Source: JAUIAI01 sp045106815
GTDB taxonomy: Bacteria > Pseudomonadota > Gammaproteobacteria > Burkholderiales > Burkholderiaceae_E
NCBI GenBank assembly: GCA_045106815.1
Contig: JBGCFG010000049.1
Span: 9,617-73,616 of the forward strand
Direction: 5' to 3'
DNA length: 64,000 nucleotides
In this document: positions 46,190 through 54,737 of the stretch, in pieces
How positions within the stretch are numbered: position 1 is the stretch's first letter
Layout of the letters: each line of letters starts with the position of its first letter
Translations under genes and position numbers: made by a program
The notes under the pieces: generated by a model
Seen by the model: the letters and a program-made list of their open reading frames with translations, nothing else
The model's database searches: none
Told to the model about the DNA's origin: nothing

Positions 46190-47482
46190 TCATGCGTTGC
46201 GCGCTAGACGCACCCCTGAAAACTGCCAACGCTTGCCGGGCTGAAAGAAGTTTCGGTAACTCGCACGAATGTGAGCAGATGGCGTGATGCATGAACCGCC
46301 ACGCAACACCATCTGCCCGCTCATGAATTTGCCGTTGTATTCACCAAGAGCTCCCTCTTCGCGCTGATAGCCGGGGTATGGCAAATACGCGCTTGATGTC
46401 CACTCCCAGACATCACCAAATAAGCCCTGAATCTTATCTGGCTCGGGGGATTGAACATCCGGACGCAATCGCTTGGAGTCGACAAAATTGCCTTTCACAG
46501 CCGCTTTCTGCGCCACGTGTTCCCATTCAAACTCGGTCGGTAGCCTAGCCTTGGCCCAGGTCGCATAAGCATCAGCTTCAAAGTGACTGATGTGAGTCAC
46601 CGGAGCGTCTTCATCGACTAGTTGCGGCCCGCGCAGAGTCATCGTGTGCCACCGATCATCTTGCTGAAACCAATACAGCGGAGCGCTCCATTGTTCCAGG
46701 CGAACCTGATCAAGGCCATCAGATAGCCAATGCTCTGGCGATTCATAACCACCACTCTCGATAAACGCGATCCATTCGCCGTTGGTGACGCACCGATGGG
46801 CTAACTCAAACGGCGCCAGCGCCACCCGGTGCGTCGGCTGCTCGCAGTCGTAGCTGAATTTGTCTTGATAAGAACCCACACTGTGAACGCCACCGTCGAA
46901 TCGAGTCCAATACTGGCGCTCCGCCTCACAAGAACGCGAGATAAGTGGCTCAGGGGCACGGAACGCGGGCCGAAGCGGGCTTTGAGCGAACAGGTGCAAT
47001 ATGTCGGTCAGCAGGAGTTCCTGATGCTGCTCTTCGTGCGCGATGCCGAGCGCTATAAGATCTCGCTGCTCTTGCGTTGCCGTGCGGACAATATCGGCCA
47101 TATGAGCATTGACGTGCTCGCGCCAGGCAAACACCTCATTCAGTGAGGGCCTGGTGAGTAGCCCACGCTGGTGGCGGGCGTGGCGATCACCCACCGCGTC
47201 GTAATAAGAATTGAACAAAAAACCAAACCGGTCATCGAAGCGGGCGGCCTCACCGAGCGCAGGCACCACGAGAAACTGCTCGAAAAACCAATTGGTATGA
47301 GCCAAGTGCCACTTTGCGGGGCTTGCATCCGGCATGGATTGCGCGGTCGCATCTGCATCCGACAGACCGGTCACCAGTGTTTCGGTCTGTTCACGCACCG
47401 CTGCCAGCTGTCTAAACAGCGCCGAGCCGCCAAGCCCTTGAGCTCGGTCATCGCTCATATTTTGGCTGTACCGCCTTGTCAT
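46190..47482 (-). CDS. egtB: EgtB-like sulfoxide synthase
   Basis: 430 residues. The N-terminal DinB-like domain has iron ligands His62 (HLAHTNWF) and His149-x3-His153-x-Glu155 (HEEQHQE). The C-terminal formylglycine-enzyme-like domain ends in FGDVWEWTSSAY, VLRGGSCITP and FSGVRLARN. EgtB joins a thiol to hercynine with O2 for ergothioneine. The methyltransferase EgtD is not next to it. SenA of selenoneine synthesis is a close homologue, but SenB and SenC are absent here. ATG 47458 is an alternative start. Confidence 0.87.
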   Translation of the reverse strand: MTRRYSQNMSDDRAQGLGGSALFRQLAAVREQTETLVTGLSDADATAQSMPDASPAKWHLAHTNWFFEQFLVVPALGEAARFDDRFGFLFNSYYDAVGDRHARHQRGLLTRPSLNEVFAWREHVNAHMADIVRTATQEQRDLIALGIAHEEQHQELLLTDILHLFAQSPLRPAFRAPEPLISRSCEAERQYWTRFDGGVHSVGSYQDKFSYDCEQPTHRVALAPFELAHRCVTNGEWIAFIESGGYESPEHWLSDGLDQVRLEQWSAPLYWFQQDDRWHTMTLRGPQLVDEDAPVTHISHFEADAYATWAKARLPTEFEWEHVAQKAAVKGNFVDSKRLRPDVQSPEPDKIQGLFGDVWEWTSSAYLPYPGYQREEGALGEYNGKFMSGQMVLRGGSCITPSAHIRASYRNFFQPGKRWQFSGVRLARNA

Positions 47483-47625
47483 AACTCAAATTTCCAATCG
47501 TCGACAAGTAGAGCTTAACAGCCTGACTGTCGCTGTCAGGCTAATCGCGCCTGGCCGCGTGGAACGACATGAGGTATTACCATTCCTTACAGCGGACAGA
47601 TCGCATTACAACAGAGAGCCACCGT

Positions 47626-48426
47626 ATGTCGAAGACACTGCCCCCGGTCGTTTTGGTCGCGGGGACATACTGTTACCCGGAAGTATGGAACGACATGAAA
47701 GCGGCGCTGGAAAAGCGGGGCCATGTTGTTCACGCGCCACCACTGCGGCACCATGACTTGCCACTGTTAGAGGGCGCCCTCGCAATGGCTGAGACAAGTT
47801 TGCTGGACTACACCGCCGACTTTGTCGAACTGGTCCAGAAACTCGACCATCCACCGATTGTGATCGGTTGGTCGATGGGCGGACTTATCGCTCAATTAAT
47901 TGGTCAACAGGTAGAACACGCCGGGTTGGTGCTGTTGGCCCCCGCGCCCGCCGCGGGTATGTTCGCGATGTATCCCAGCATGCTCAAAACCTTTCAACAT
48001 CATTTCTCGCGTTGGGGCTTTTGGCGCAAGCCATTGCTACCCGACTGGGACACGTTTTTTTGGAGCACCGGTCATATGCAAGACGATGCTCTTATGCGTA
48101 GTGTGTTTGTTAAGCTGAAGGCAGAATCAGGCAGGGCCTACTTCGAGATGGGGTTGTGGTTCCTCGACAAGAAGCGCGCGGCCAACGTATCACCTGAGAA
48201 AGTGACTGGTCCTGTGCTGGTAATTCATGGCCATGACGACCGCATCGTGCGCGCTCCCATCGGACGCAGAACGGCTACACGATTCAAACACGGCAAATAC
48301 GTAGAACTACCGAATCAAGACCACATGCTGCCGGCAGGCTCAGGTCTGCCTAAGGTGATGGCTGAGTTTGATCGATGGCGTCGAACAGCCTGCCTGGAGC
48401 CGCCAATGCCCACGGGGCCAATCTAA
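47626..48426 (+). CDS. Alpha/beta hydrolase
   Basis: 266 residues: VVLVAGTYCYPEVWNDM, nucleophile GWSMGG, acid in IHGHDDRIV and His in NQDHML. Start at ATG 47626 with a weak purine-rich ribosome site; the frame from 47569 adds residues unlike the fold. Divergent from the EgtB-type gene. Probably an esterase or lipase-like enzyme of the lysophospholipase group; substrate unknown. Confidence 0.85.
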   Translation: MSKTLPPVVLVAGTYCYPEVWNDMKAALEKRGHVVHAPPLRHHDLPLLEGALAMAETSLLDYTADFVELVQKLDHPPIVIGWSMGGLIAQLIGQQVEHAGLVLLAPAPAAGMFAMYPSMLKTFQHHFSRWGFWRKPLLPDWDTFFWSTGHMQDDALMRSVFVKLKAESGRAYFEMGLWFLDKKRAANVSPEKVTGPVLVIHGHDDRIVRAPIGRRTATRFKHGKYVELPNQDHMLPAGSGLPKVMAEFDRWRRTACLEPPMPTGPI

Positions 48427-48602
48427 ATAGCCGCACAAAACAGCCGTGATTCAGCCCCATTATTTGCGTTTCTTTTTCGCAAGCTGGATAGTCGCGGCTG
48501 AAGATCGCGCAAAAGGGTGATATCGTCTGGCGAAATCCGGCGATGGGGCCACGCCCGTCGGATCACTTAACAACCAAAATGACTACTCTATTCGGAGGAG
48601 AT

Positions 48603-49754
48603 ATGACACTAATTCGAACCGCAACAACAACCGCCATCGCGGCGGCGATCACCCTGGCCGCCAGCGGGGTTAGCCTCGCGGTGGAACCAGTCAAACTTCG
48701 CTGGGCTACGGACCACAATGGGCCGCCGCACCCAGCAGCCATTGCCGAGGTCTACTTTGCCGAGCAGGTGGAAAAGAGAATCCCTGGCAGCAAAGTTCAA
48801 ATCTACTGGGCCAAGTCGCTGTACACCATCCCGCAGGGCGTTAAGGCGATGACTCAGGGCAACCTGGAAATGATTACGGGTCAGTTTGGCAAGACGGCAA
48901 GCGTTGAGCCGCTGGCCAATGTTATGCTGGGTGCCGGTAAGCTGACCACACCGGGCGCGATTGTTAACGTTGGCGAAACGGGCACCTTTAAGGCACTGGC
49001 AGATCAGTTCAACAAAGTTCACGACATAACGATCTTCGGCGCCGGCAACATGAGCATGTACATGGGCGCAGGTGCAGTCAAAGAGCGCATGGTTGAGCCA
49101 GCCGACTTTTCGGGCACGAAAATGCGCTCGATGGGCCCGGCAGAAAATGCCTTGCTCAGCTCGCTCGGTGCGAATCCTCAGTCCATGGCATTCGGCGATG
49201 TTCCTCCTGCGTTGCAAAGTGGCGTGATCGATGGTTTGCTAACGTCCTTGGGCGGGTGGAGTTCTGTGCGCGAGCAAGCCCCCTACTTCACCGTTGCCGG
49301 CCTTAACGGCATTGTGGGCGACTACTACTGGTTCGGCGCGTCAAATCGCTGGTGGAGCAAACTGGATAAAGAACAGCAAGAAGTCCTGGCAGATATTGTC
49401 GTCAATGACTTCATTCCATTCCAAATGGCAATCAACTACTGTAATGACAAGCGTACTTTGGACAAATACGCGACCGACGACAAAACCGCTGCCGGTATCT
49501 ACGTCATGAGCCCGGAAGAAGCCGCTGCTATCAAACAAGCAGAAGCCGGTGCGACCAACGCGTGGATCAAGACCAAGGTCGACGAGAAAGGCGCCATGCT
49601 GGTTGATCAGTTCGACAAAGAAGCCGCTGAACTGGTTGCGGCGAACCCGATCGGTTCACATCCGATTGAGAAAACCGATTGCGCCGAGTACGCGCAATAC
49701 TTTGAACGCTACGCCGCAGGCAGCGATCTGCGCGGCGCCAAGGTTCGCAAGTAA
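48603..49754 (+). CDS. dctP: TRAP transporter substrate-binding protein DctP
   Basis: 383 residues with a signal peptide (about 1-26) and the DctP fold: VYFAEQVEKRIPGSKVQIYW, GTKMRSMGPAENALL with the conserved Arg for carboxylate binding, and GVIDGLLTSLGGW. The start is fixed by GGAGGAG directly upstream at 48594-48600; the longer frame is rejected. Periplasmic receptor for an organic acid; a TauD-type enzyme follows the transporter, suggesting a sulfonate or related carboxylate. Confidence 0.94.
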   Translation: MTLIRTATTTAIAAAITLAASGVSLAVEPVKLRWATDHNGPPHPAAIAEVYFAEQVEKRIPGSKVQIYWAKSLYTIPQGVKAMTQGNLEMITGQFGKTASVEPLANVMLGAGKLTTPGAIVNVGETGTFKALADQFNKVHDITIFGAGNMSMYMGAGAVKERMVEPADFSGTKMRSMGPAENALLSSLGANPQSMAFGDVPPALQSGVIDGLLTSLGGWSSVREQAPYFTVAGLNGIVGDYYWFGASNRWWSKLDKEQQEVLADIVVNDFIPFQMAINYCNDKRTLDKYATDDKTAAGIYVMSPEEAAAIKQAEAGATNAWIKTKVDEKGAMLVDQFDKEAAELVAANPIGSHPIEKTDCAEYAQYFERYAAGSDLRGAKVRK

Positions 49755-49778
49755 TTTGATAGTGCTTGAGTAGTACAA

Positions 49779-49814
49779 GAGGGCCGCCCATCGCGGGCAG
49801 CCCTCGTTATTTTT
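49779..49814 (+). terminator. Attenuator between dctP and dctQ
   Basis: GAGGGC-C-GCCC-atcgc-GGGC-A-GCCCTC: a ten-pair stem with one mismatch, followed by GTTATTTTT. It fits a Rho-independent terminator. Placed after dctP, it would give more binding protein than membrane subunits. Confidence 0.8.
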
Positions 49815-49846
49815 GCGGCACCAGATAACGATAGCCAGAGACACGA

Positions 49847-50398
49847 ATGGATGCATTCCTCGCATTTTCAACAAAGATAAAAGACTGGATAGAGCGCTTT
49901 ATCGGCCTTGTCTCTGCCGTGATGCTTCTGGTTCTAACATTATTCGCACTGCTGGAAATCATCCGCCGCTATATCTTCGGGTCGGTGTTTGAGTGGGGAC
50001 AAGACGCGATTATTGTTGGCATGGTGTCTGCCGTGGCCCTGTACTTTGGCGTGATTCAAATTCGCCGAAGCCATCTCGTCATGAACGCGATCACGCAGCT
50101 CTTGCACAGCCGCGGTTTTTTCAAAACCGTGGGCGTTTTACAGATTTTGGTATCGGCCGTTATCGTGCTTTTTTGTGGGGCGATTGGCATAACCGGATGG
50201 CCAACCCTCGACTACGCGATTCAGCGCAGTCTAACCACCTACAGCTTACTCATTCCGTTGTGGCCGTTTTACCTGATCCTGATGTTCGGCTTTCTGATGA
50301 TGTCGCTTGTGGCGATATTGCAATTGGTTGAAGACATCATTAGCTTTGCTCGCAAAGGCTATCTCGATGCTGAAATTGAGGCGACGATCGATGTCTGA
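49847..50398 (+). CDS. dctQ: TRAP transporter small permease DctQ
   Basis: 183 residues with four membrane helices (about 19-40, 58-76, 97-120, 140-162) and the DctQ pattern LEIIRRYIFGSVFEWGQD. It pairs with DctM in the inner membrane, using the Na+ gradient that Na+-NQR would supply in this organism. It follows dctP across the attenuator. Confidence 0.92.
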   Translation: MDAFLAFSTKIKDWIERFIGLVSAVMLLVLTLFALLEIIRRYIFGSVFEWGQDAIIVGMVSAVALYFGVIQIRRSHLVMNAITQLLHSRGFFKTVGVLQILVSAVIVLFCGAIGITGWPTLDYAIQRSLTTYSLLIPLWPFYLILMFGFLMMSLVAILQLVEDIISFARKGYLDAEIEATIDV

Positions 50399-50428
50399 AT
50401 CAAGTCGCAACCTGGTCGAGGCGCTCTG

Positions 50429-51712
50429 ATGCTGCCTTTGGCACTGCTGTTAGTCGTTCTGTTGCTGATTGGTGTTCCGATCGGGATTGCACTCGCCGGT
50501 TCTACGGCAGTGCTCGTGATGTTTGACGACTTCCTCGGCTTCAGCACGCTGTTTGAGGCATTCTTCATTTTCATCAGCAAGTACACGCTGATCGCGATCC
50601 CGTTCTTCATCTATGCCGGGTTCTTGATGGACAAGACCGGTCTGGTGCGCAGCTTGTTCGACTTTGCTGACTCACTCATTGGGTGGGTGCCTGGCGGGTT
50701 CGCCTACGCAACGCTTATCGTGGCGGTGCTGTTTGGGGCGATCTCTGGCTCGTCGACGGCCATGGCCGCGGCGATGAGTGTGATTGCGTATCCGGAAATG
50801 GTGAGACGAGGCTATCCAAAGTGGATGGCGGCCGGGGTGATTGCGTCTGCGGGCGGTATTGCCTTGCTGATCCCCCCGAGCATTACGCTGATTCTGTTTG
50901 GGGTCATTACCGAAATCTCCGTCGTTGATCTGTTCTTTGCTGGCGCAGTACCCGGCCTCATGCTAGCGATCAGCGATGCGTTCATCATCCTCGGGATATC
51001 TATCTTCATCGTTAAGCTGCCAGCGGGAAAGTTTGACGCGAAGCGTTGCTGGGCCACTTTTCTTGAGGCACTGCCTGCCCTGCTAATGCCGGTCCTTGTG
51101 CTCGGTGGTCTGTACGGCGGATTGTTTACACCGACTGAAGCCGGTGCGGCGGCTGCCTGTTATGCGCTGGGCTACGGCATCTTTTTTAAAGGCAAGCCGT
51201 TCATAAAAGAGCTCATGGGCGTGACCCGCAGAACGATGAACCTGACAGGTATCGTGTTCTTTCTGCTTGGCTGCGTCGGAATCTTTCAGTTCTTTCTCGC
51301 CAACATGGGCTGGCCACAAGAAGCTGCTGCCTGGGTTGGGTCTCTGGGGCTGTCCCAGACCGCTTTCCTGTTTGCCCTGATGGCAACGCTGCTGGTGCTG
51401 TCGATGTGGCTGACCGGCGTTGCGGTGCTGATATTGACCGTGCCAATCTATTTTCCCGTGGCGCTGGCGCTTGGTGTCGACCCGGTACATTTGGGCATTC
51501 TGACGGCGCTATGCATAGAAATCGGCAGTGTTATTCCACCGGTGGGACTTAACCTCTTCGCCGTTAGCGGCGTTACCAAGCTACCTGTGACAACGGTGAT
51601 TCGTGGGTCTTTTCCATTCTGTATTTCAGATACGGTCGTGTTGATAATCGTGCTGCTGTTCCCGGCGCTGGCGCTTTGGCTGCCAAGCGTTTTGGTGACC
51701 TCTCACTTTTAG
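50429..51712 (+). CDS. dctM: TRAP transporter large permease DctM
   Basis: 427 residues with about twelve helices. Motifs: GSSTAMAAAMSVIAYPEM, IASAGGIALLIPPSITLI, FTPTEAGAAAACYALG, CIEIGSVIPPVGLNLF. It is the Na+-coupled transport subunit and lies 30 bases after dctQ; a TauD-type gene starts 20 bases after it. Confidence 0.94.
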   Translation: MLPLALLLVVLLLIGVPIGIALAGSTAVLVMFDDFLGFSTLFEAFFIFISKYTLIAIPFFIYAGFLMDKTGLVRSLFDFADSLIGWVPGGFAYATLIVAVLFGAISGSSTAMAAAMSVIAYPEMVRRGYPKWMAAGVIASAGGIALLIPPSITLILFGVITEISVVDLFFAGAVPGLMLAISDAFIILGISIFIVKLPAGKFDAKRCWATFLEALPALLMPVLVLGGLYGGLFTPTEAGAAAACYALGYGIFFKGKPFIKELMGVTRRTMNLTGIVFFLLGCVGIFQFFLANMGWPQEAAAWVGSLGLSQTAFLFALMATLLVLSMWLTGVAVLILTVPIYFPVALALGVDPVHLGILTALCIEIGSVIPPVGLNLFAVSGVTKLPVTTVIRGSFPFCISDTVVLIIVLLFPALALWLPSVLVTSHF

Positions 51713-51732
51713 ACGAGTGAACCCTTCGACTG

Positions 51733-52656
51733 ATGACTTCCCCCTCAACACAAGCCTCTCAGTCGAGTGAGCCCTACCGCACGTTAGAGGTCGTGCGAGT
51801 TGCGGGCGCCTTGGGGGCTGAGTTGCGCGGGCTGGACTTGCGCCAGCCACTCTCAGATGCGCAACTGGCTGAGTTGCGTCGCGCGTGGCTTGAGCATCTC
51901 GTTATTTTCCTGCACGACCAGCCACTCGATGCAGACCAATTTCTAGCATTTGCACGGCGCATCGGCGAGCCCATCGAGTACCCGTTCGTTAAGGGCCTAC
52001 CTGATCATCCAGAGATCATTGAGGTCAAGAAGCTCGAACATGAGACGAGCAATTTTGGCGGCATCTGGCATTCAGACACGGTCTACCTTGAGCACCCGCC
52101 GATGGCTTCGATGTTGCTTGCGCGCGAGGTTCCGCCGTATGGGGGCGATACCCTTTTTGCGAACATGTACCTCGCGTATGAGACCTTGTCTGAAGGCCTT
52201 CGACGCACACTCGATTCGCTGGTCGCGGTCAATTCATCAGCGAAAGCCGACGTTTCACGTACGCGCGAAGACCGGATTAAGTCGGACGGCCGTGCTCAGG
52301 TGCAGAGTGCTCTGCTCAGCGAACACCCAGTCGTGCGCACCCATCCGGAGACGGGTCGCAAGGCGCTATACGTGAACGTGGCACACACGCTTTGCTTTAA
52401 AGGCTGGAGCGAAGACGAATCGCGCCCGTTGCTTGAATACCTGCACCAACATCAGGTGCGAGTTGAACATACCTGCCGTTTCGTCTGGCGCGAGCACTCG
52501 ATTGCCCTATGGGACAACCGCTGCTCGCTGCACAACCCGGTGAATGATTATCACGGGTTTCGACGCGTGATGTATCGGATTTCGTTGGCTGGTGACCGGC
52601 CCGTAGGGGAAGCGTCGCGACTATCGCCCTTTACGAACCATACCCATCACCAATAG
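51733..52656 (+). CDS. TauD-like Fe(II)/2-oxoglutarate dioxygenase
   Basis: 307 residues. Iron ligands: HSD in GIWHSDTVYLEHPP and the distal His in DNRCSLHNPVNDY; Arg for 2-oxoglutarate in GFRRVMYRISL. It oxidises a small acid, releasing sulfite in the taurine case. Location straight after dctPQM suggests its substrate is imported by that TRAP system. A decayed copy lies 775 bases downstream. Its last 36 bases overlap, antiparallel, the broken PEP-CTERM gene. Confidence 0.9.
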   Translation: MTSPSTQASQSSEPYRTLEVVRVAGALGAELRGLDLRQPLSDAQLAELRRAWLEHLVIFLHDQPLDADQFLAFARRIGEPIEYPFVKGLPDHPEIIEVKKLEHETSNFGGIWHSDTVYLEHPPMASMLLAREVPPYGGDTLFANMYLAYETLSEGLRRTLDSLVAVNSSAKADVSRTREDRIKSDGRAQVQSALLSEHPVVRTHPETGRKALYVNVAHTLCFKGWSEDESRPLLEYLHQHQVRVEHTCRFVWREHSIALWDNRCSLHNPVNDYHGFRRVMYRISLAGDRPVGEASRLSPFTNHTHHQ

Positions 52657-53172
52657 TCCGACCCCTACAAGCGCTAAAGGAAGCGGCGTCGGTACCTGGG
52701 CTACTGGGACAAAAGCTCTTCCCACATCCGACTTTGATACCACTGCCGCGCTTGCGTTTGTTAAACCGGCTTGTATGAGGGGACTGGCACTACTATCAAA
52801 GCGAAATCATAACGACGAATCGAACACGTCTGGAGACGAATTGCTAGAACCAAATGCTAGAAAATCAAACTCAACAAGCATGCCCGCCGCGACGACCCAA
52901 ATATTGTCACTCGGTGACCCAACATACTCACCTATGCCGAAACCTGTAGAGTTCGACAAAACTTCCACGCTGGCCGCCGAACTTGTCGCGTCGTCCATTA
53001 GGCCGCGGACTATCCCTGTGACCGTTCCACCGTCGTTCGCTGAATTTGTGAACGAAAAATCGAAATCAATTAGGTCGGCGTTTGCCGGAGTCATACTCCC
53101 CGCACCGAACAGCACAAGACCCAAGACCAGCGACGCCAACAAGCTGTTGAATTGTTTGGACCTCTTATTCAT
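52621..53172 (-). pseudogene. PEP-CTERM-type exported protein interrupted by in-frame TGA
   Basis: ATG 53172 with GAGGG upstream begins a signal peptide (about residues 1-32, ANA end). The frame runs through a Gly/Ser/Asp-rich beta domain to TGA at 52807-52809 (codon 122). The same frame continues 61 codons to TAG 52621 and ends in VPTPLPLALVGVGLLVMGM plus RKGR, a PEP-CTERM-like sorting signal: motif, helix, basic tail. The break thus removes the sorting signal. No Cys partner and no hairpin follow this UGA, so selenocysteine is unlikely; a nonsense mutation or read error is preferred. Confidence 0.68.
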
Positions 53173-53430
53173 AAATACACCCTCTTTTCTGCCCGGCAGC
53201 CGCCAGCAATTAGTTTCCGTTCAGCACTGAAACGTGCGCAAAGCGGCATCGGAATATCTCTAAGGATCGTCTCCCAGCAGGGGAGCGCTCCTGGTGTTAG
53301 TAGGCCTTTAGGCGCCAAGTGTTCACTGCTGGGCACCCCAATCGACTGACCACGTCAGAGAATCGCCGCGTAGCCACTTTTGATGACGGCCCGTCCGACA
53401 TTAGCTGTCACTCAAAGAGATAGAAAGGGT

Positions 53431-53570
53431 CGCGCTCAGACCCAGAGCGCGCTGCTCAGCGAACAATGAGAGATGAATCGCACCCACTGCTTGGATACCT
53501 GCACCAGCATCAGGCACGAATCGAGAATCACTGCCGTCTCGGCTGGCGAGCGCCATCAGCCTGCACGTAG
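53431..53570 (+). pseudogene. Remnant of a second TauD-like dioxygenase
   Basis: Two short blocks match the gene at 51733-52656: RAQTQSALLSEQ (53431-53466) and DESHPLLGYLHQHQARIENH onward (53472-53567). They are in different frames, with stops, and about 80 bases between them are missing relative to the intact copy. This is a decayed duplicate, not a gene. The flanking bases 53173-53430 and 53571-53699 hold no recognised feature besides promoter space. Confidence 0.75.
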
Positions 53571-53699
53571 ATTGCTACCTTCCCTGTATCGCAGCTTTAT
53601 GACATATTGAATGTGAACCGGCTTCGGCAGTCCGTTCTAACGAGCGGCAGTCAGGTTACTACCAGCGCAGATTGATATAACTTCACAGGAAACTCACTG

Positions 53700-54572
53700 A
53701 TGGCTGTGCAATACATAAAACAGATCAATGAGCGATACAGCCGGCTAGGCTACACGCCGTATCGCTGGTTTCAGGCTGATGGGCAGCCCGCGTGGGCTCC
53801 GTTGAAAAAGCCCATTAGGCAAAGCAAGCTAGGTGTCTTGTCGACATCAGGTGGGTATGTTGTCGGGCAAGAAGCGTTTCACTACAAAGACGATACGTCA
53901 TTGCGGGCGATTCCCAAGGACACGCCCGATCAAGACATGCGGTTTTCGCACATCACCGAGAACTACTTGGTAGACCCACGCCAAGACCCCAACTGCATCA
54001 TCCCACTGCGCGCATTAGCCAGCCTGGCGGAACGGGGGGTAGTTGGCGGCATCGCGGACGATTTGTTCACCTGCATGGGTGGGATCTATTCGCAACGACG
54101 GGTGCGAGAGGAATTGACTCCGAAGCTGTTCAAGCGATGGCGAGAACAAGAGGTCGATGCCGTGTTGCTGGTAGCCATGTGACCGGTGTGCCATCAGACC
54201 GTGTGTCTGATTGCGCGTTACCTCGAAAGCCAGGGCATCCCAACACTTTGCATGACCAGCGCCATCGATATCGTGCGAGCTGGCCAACCGCCGCGGGCTG
54301 TTTTTGTTGACTATCCGTTAGGGCATACCACTGGCAGGCCACACGACACAGACAATCAATTGACGCTGGTGACTCAAGCCCTAGAGACTTTCGAACGCTT
54401 GACTGAACCAGGTCAAATCGTGACGTTGCCGCATACTTGGCCAGACGCCGACTGGAAAGCGACTGAGAGTCGCGCTGATCGCGGAGATGTGCGTTCAGCA
54501 CGAGACACCAGCCCGCAATGGCAATTTGATGATGACCGGATACAAGCTGAATTGGCGGCTAAACCGAAATAA
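53700..54572 (+). CDS. Glycine/sarcosine/betaine/D-proline reductase selenoprotein B family protein with in-frame UGA
   Basis: 290 residues if TGA 54180-54182 (codon 161) is read as Sec. The two halves, 53700-54182 and 54183-54572, are in one frame. Around the UGA the chain reads VDAVLLVAM-U-PVCHQTVCLIARYLESQGIPT; PrdB and GrdB have DxVxLT-U-GTCHR/TR, so U161 and Cys164 align with the Sec and Cys of the catalytic site. Upstream, FHYKDDTSLRAIPKDT, RFSHITENY and LAERGVVGGIADDLFTCMGG match PrdB order. A twelve-position stem (11 paired) with loop CGUGU follows the UGA. The role of these lone proteobacterial homologues is unknown; no other reductase subunits are nearby. An IS6 element lies 108 bases downstream. 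Confidence 0.87.
54188..54216 (+). promoter_or_regulatory. Bacterial SECIS-like hairpin in the selenoprotein B family gene
   Basis: 5' arm 54188-54199 and 3' arm 54205-54216 pair at 11 of 12 positions (one U-G, one C-U mismatch) with a perfect 7-bp top AUCAGAC/GUCUGAU and pentaloop CGUGU (54200-54204). The loop G at 54201 is 19 bases after the UGA, as bacterial SECIS elements require. Codons through the hairpin still encode the conserved CHQT helix. Confidence 0.82.
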
Positions 54573-54680
54573 CGGTTTAGTTGGTCTCACATCGCTATGC
54601 GCCTGCGGGCAACTGAAAGGTCGATCGAATACAGTTTGTGGCGTACTAGGCGCTCTGCGAGGCAATACAGGGAGTGCCCT

Positions 54681-54700
54681 AGAGGGCATTGTCAACTTGC
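54681..54700 (+). repeat. Left terminal inverted repeat of the IS6 element
   Basis: AGAGGGCATTGTCAACTTGC; identical, inverted, to 55458-55477. The biological end may be two or three bases further in, at GGGCATTG. Confidence 0.85.
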
Positions 54701-54737
54701 CACGGAACACCCAACGAATTTGGCGGTCACCCGATCA

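Noticed and set aside
46190..47482. Calling the EgtB-like gene SenA
   Set aside because: SenB and SenC, which normally accompany SenA, are absent; kept only as a hypothesis.
52807..52809. TGA of the PEP-CTERM gene as a third selenocysteine codon
   Set aside because: No Cys or redox motif is near it and no stem-loop lies 16-37 bases downstream, unlike the other two UGA genes.
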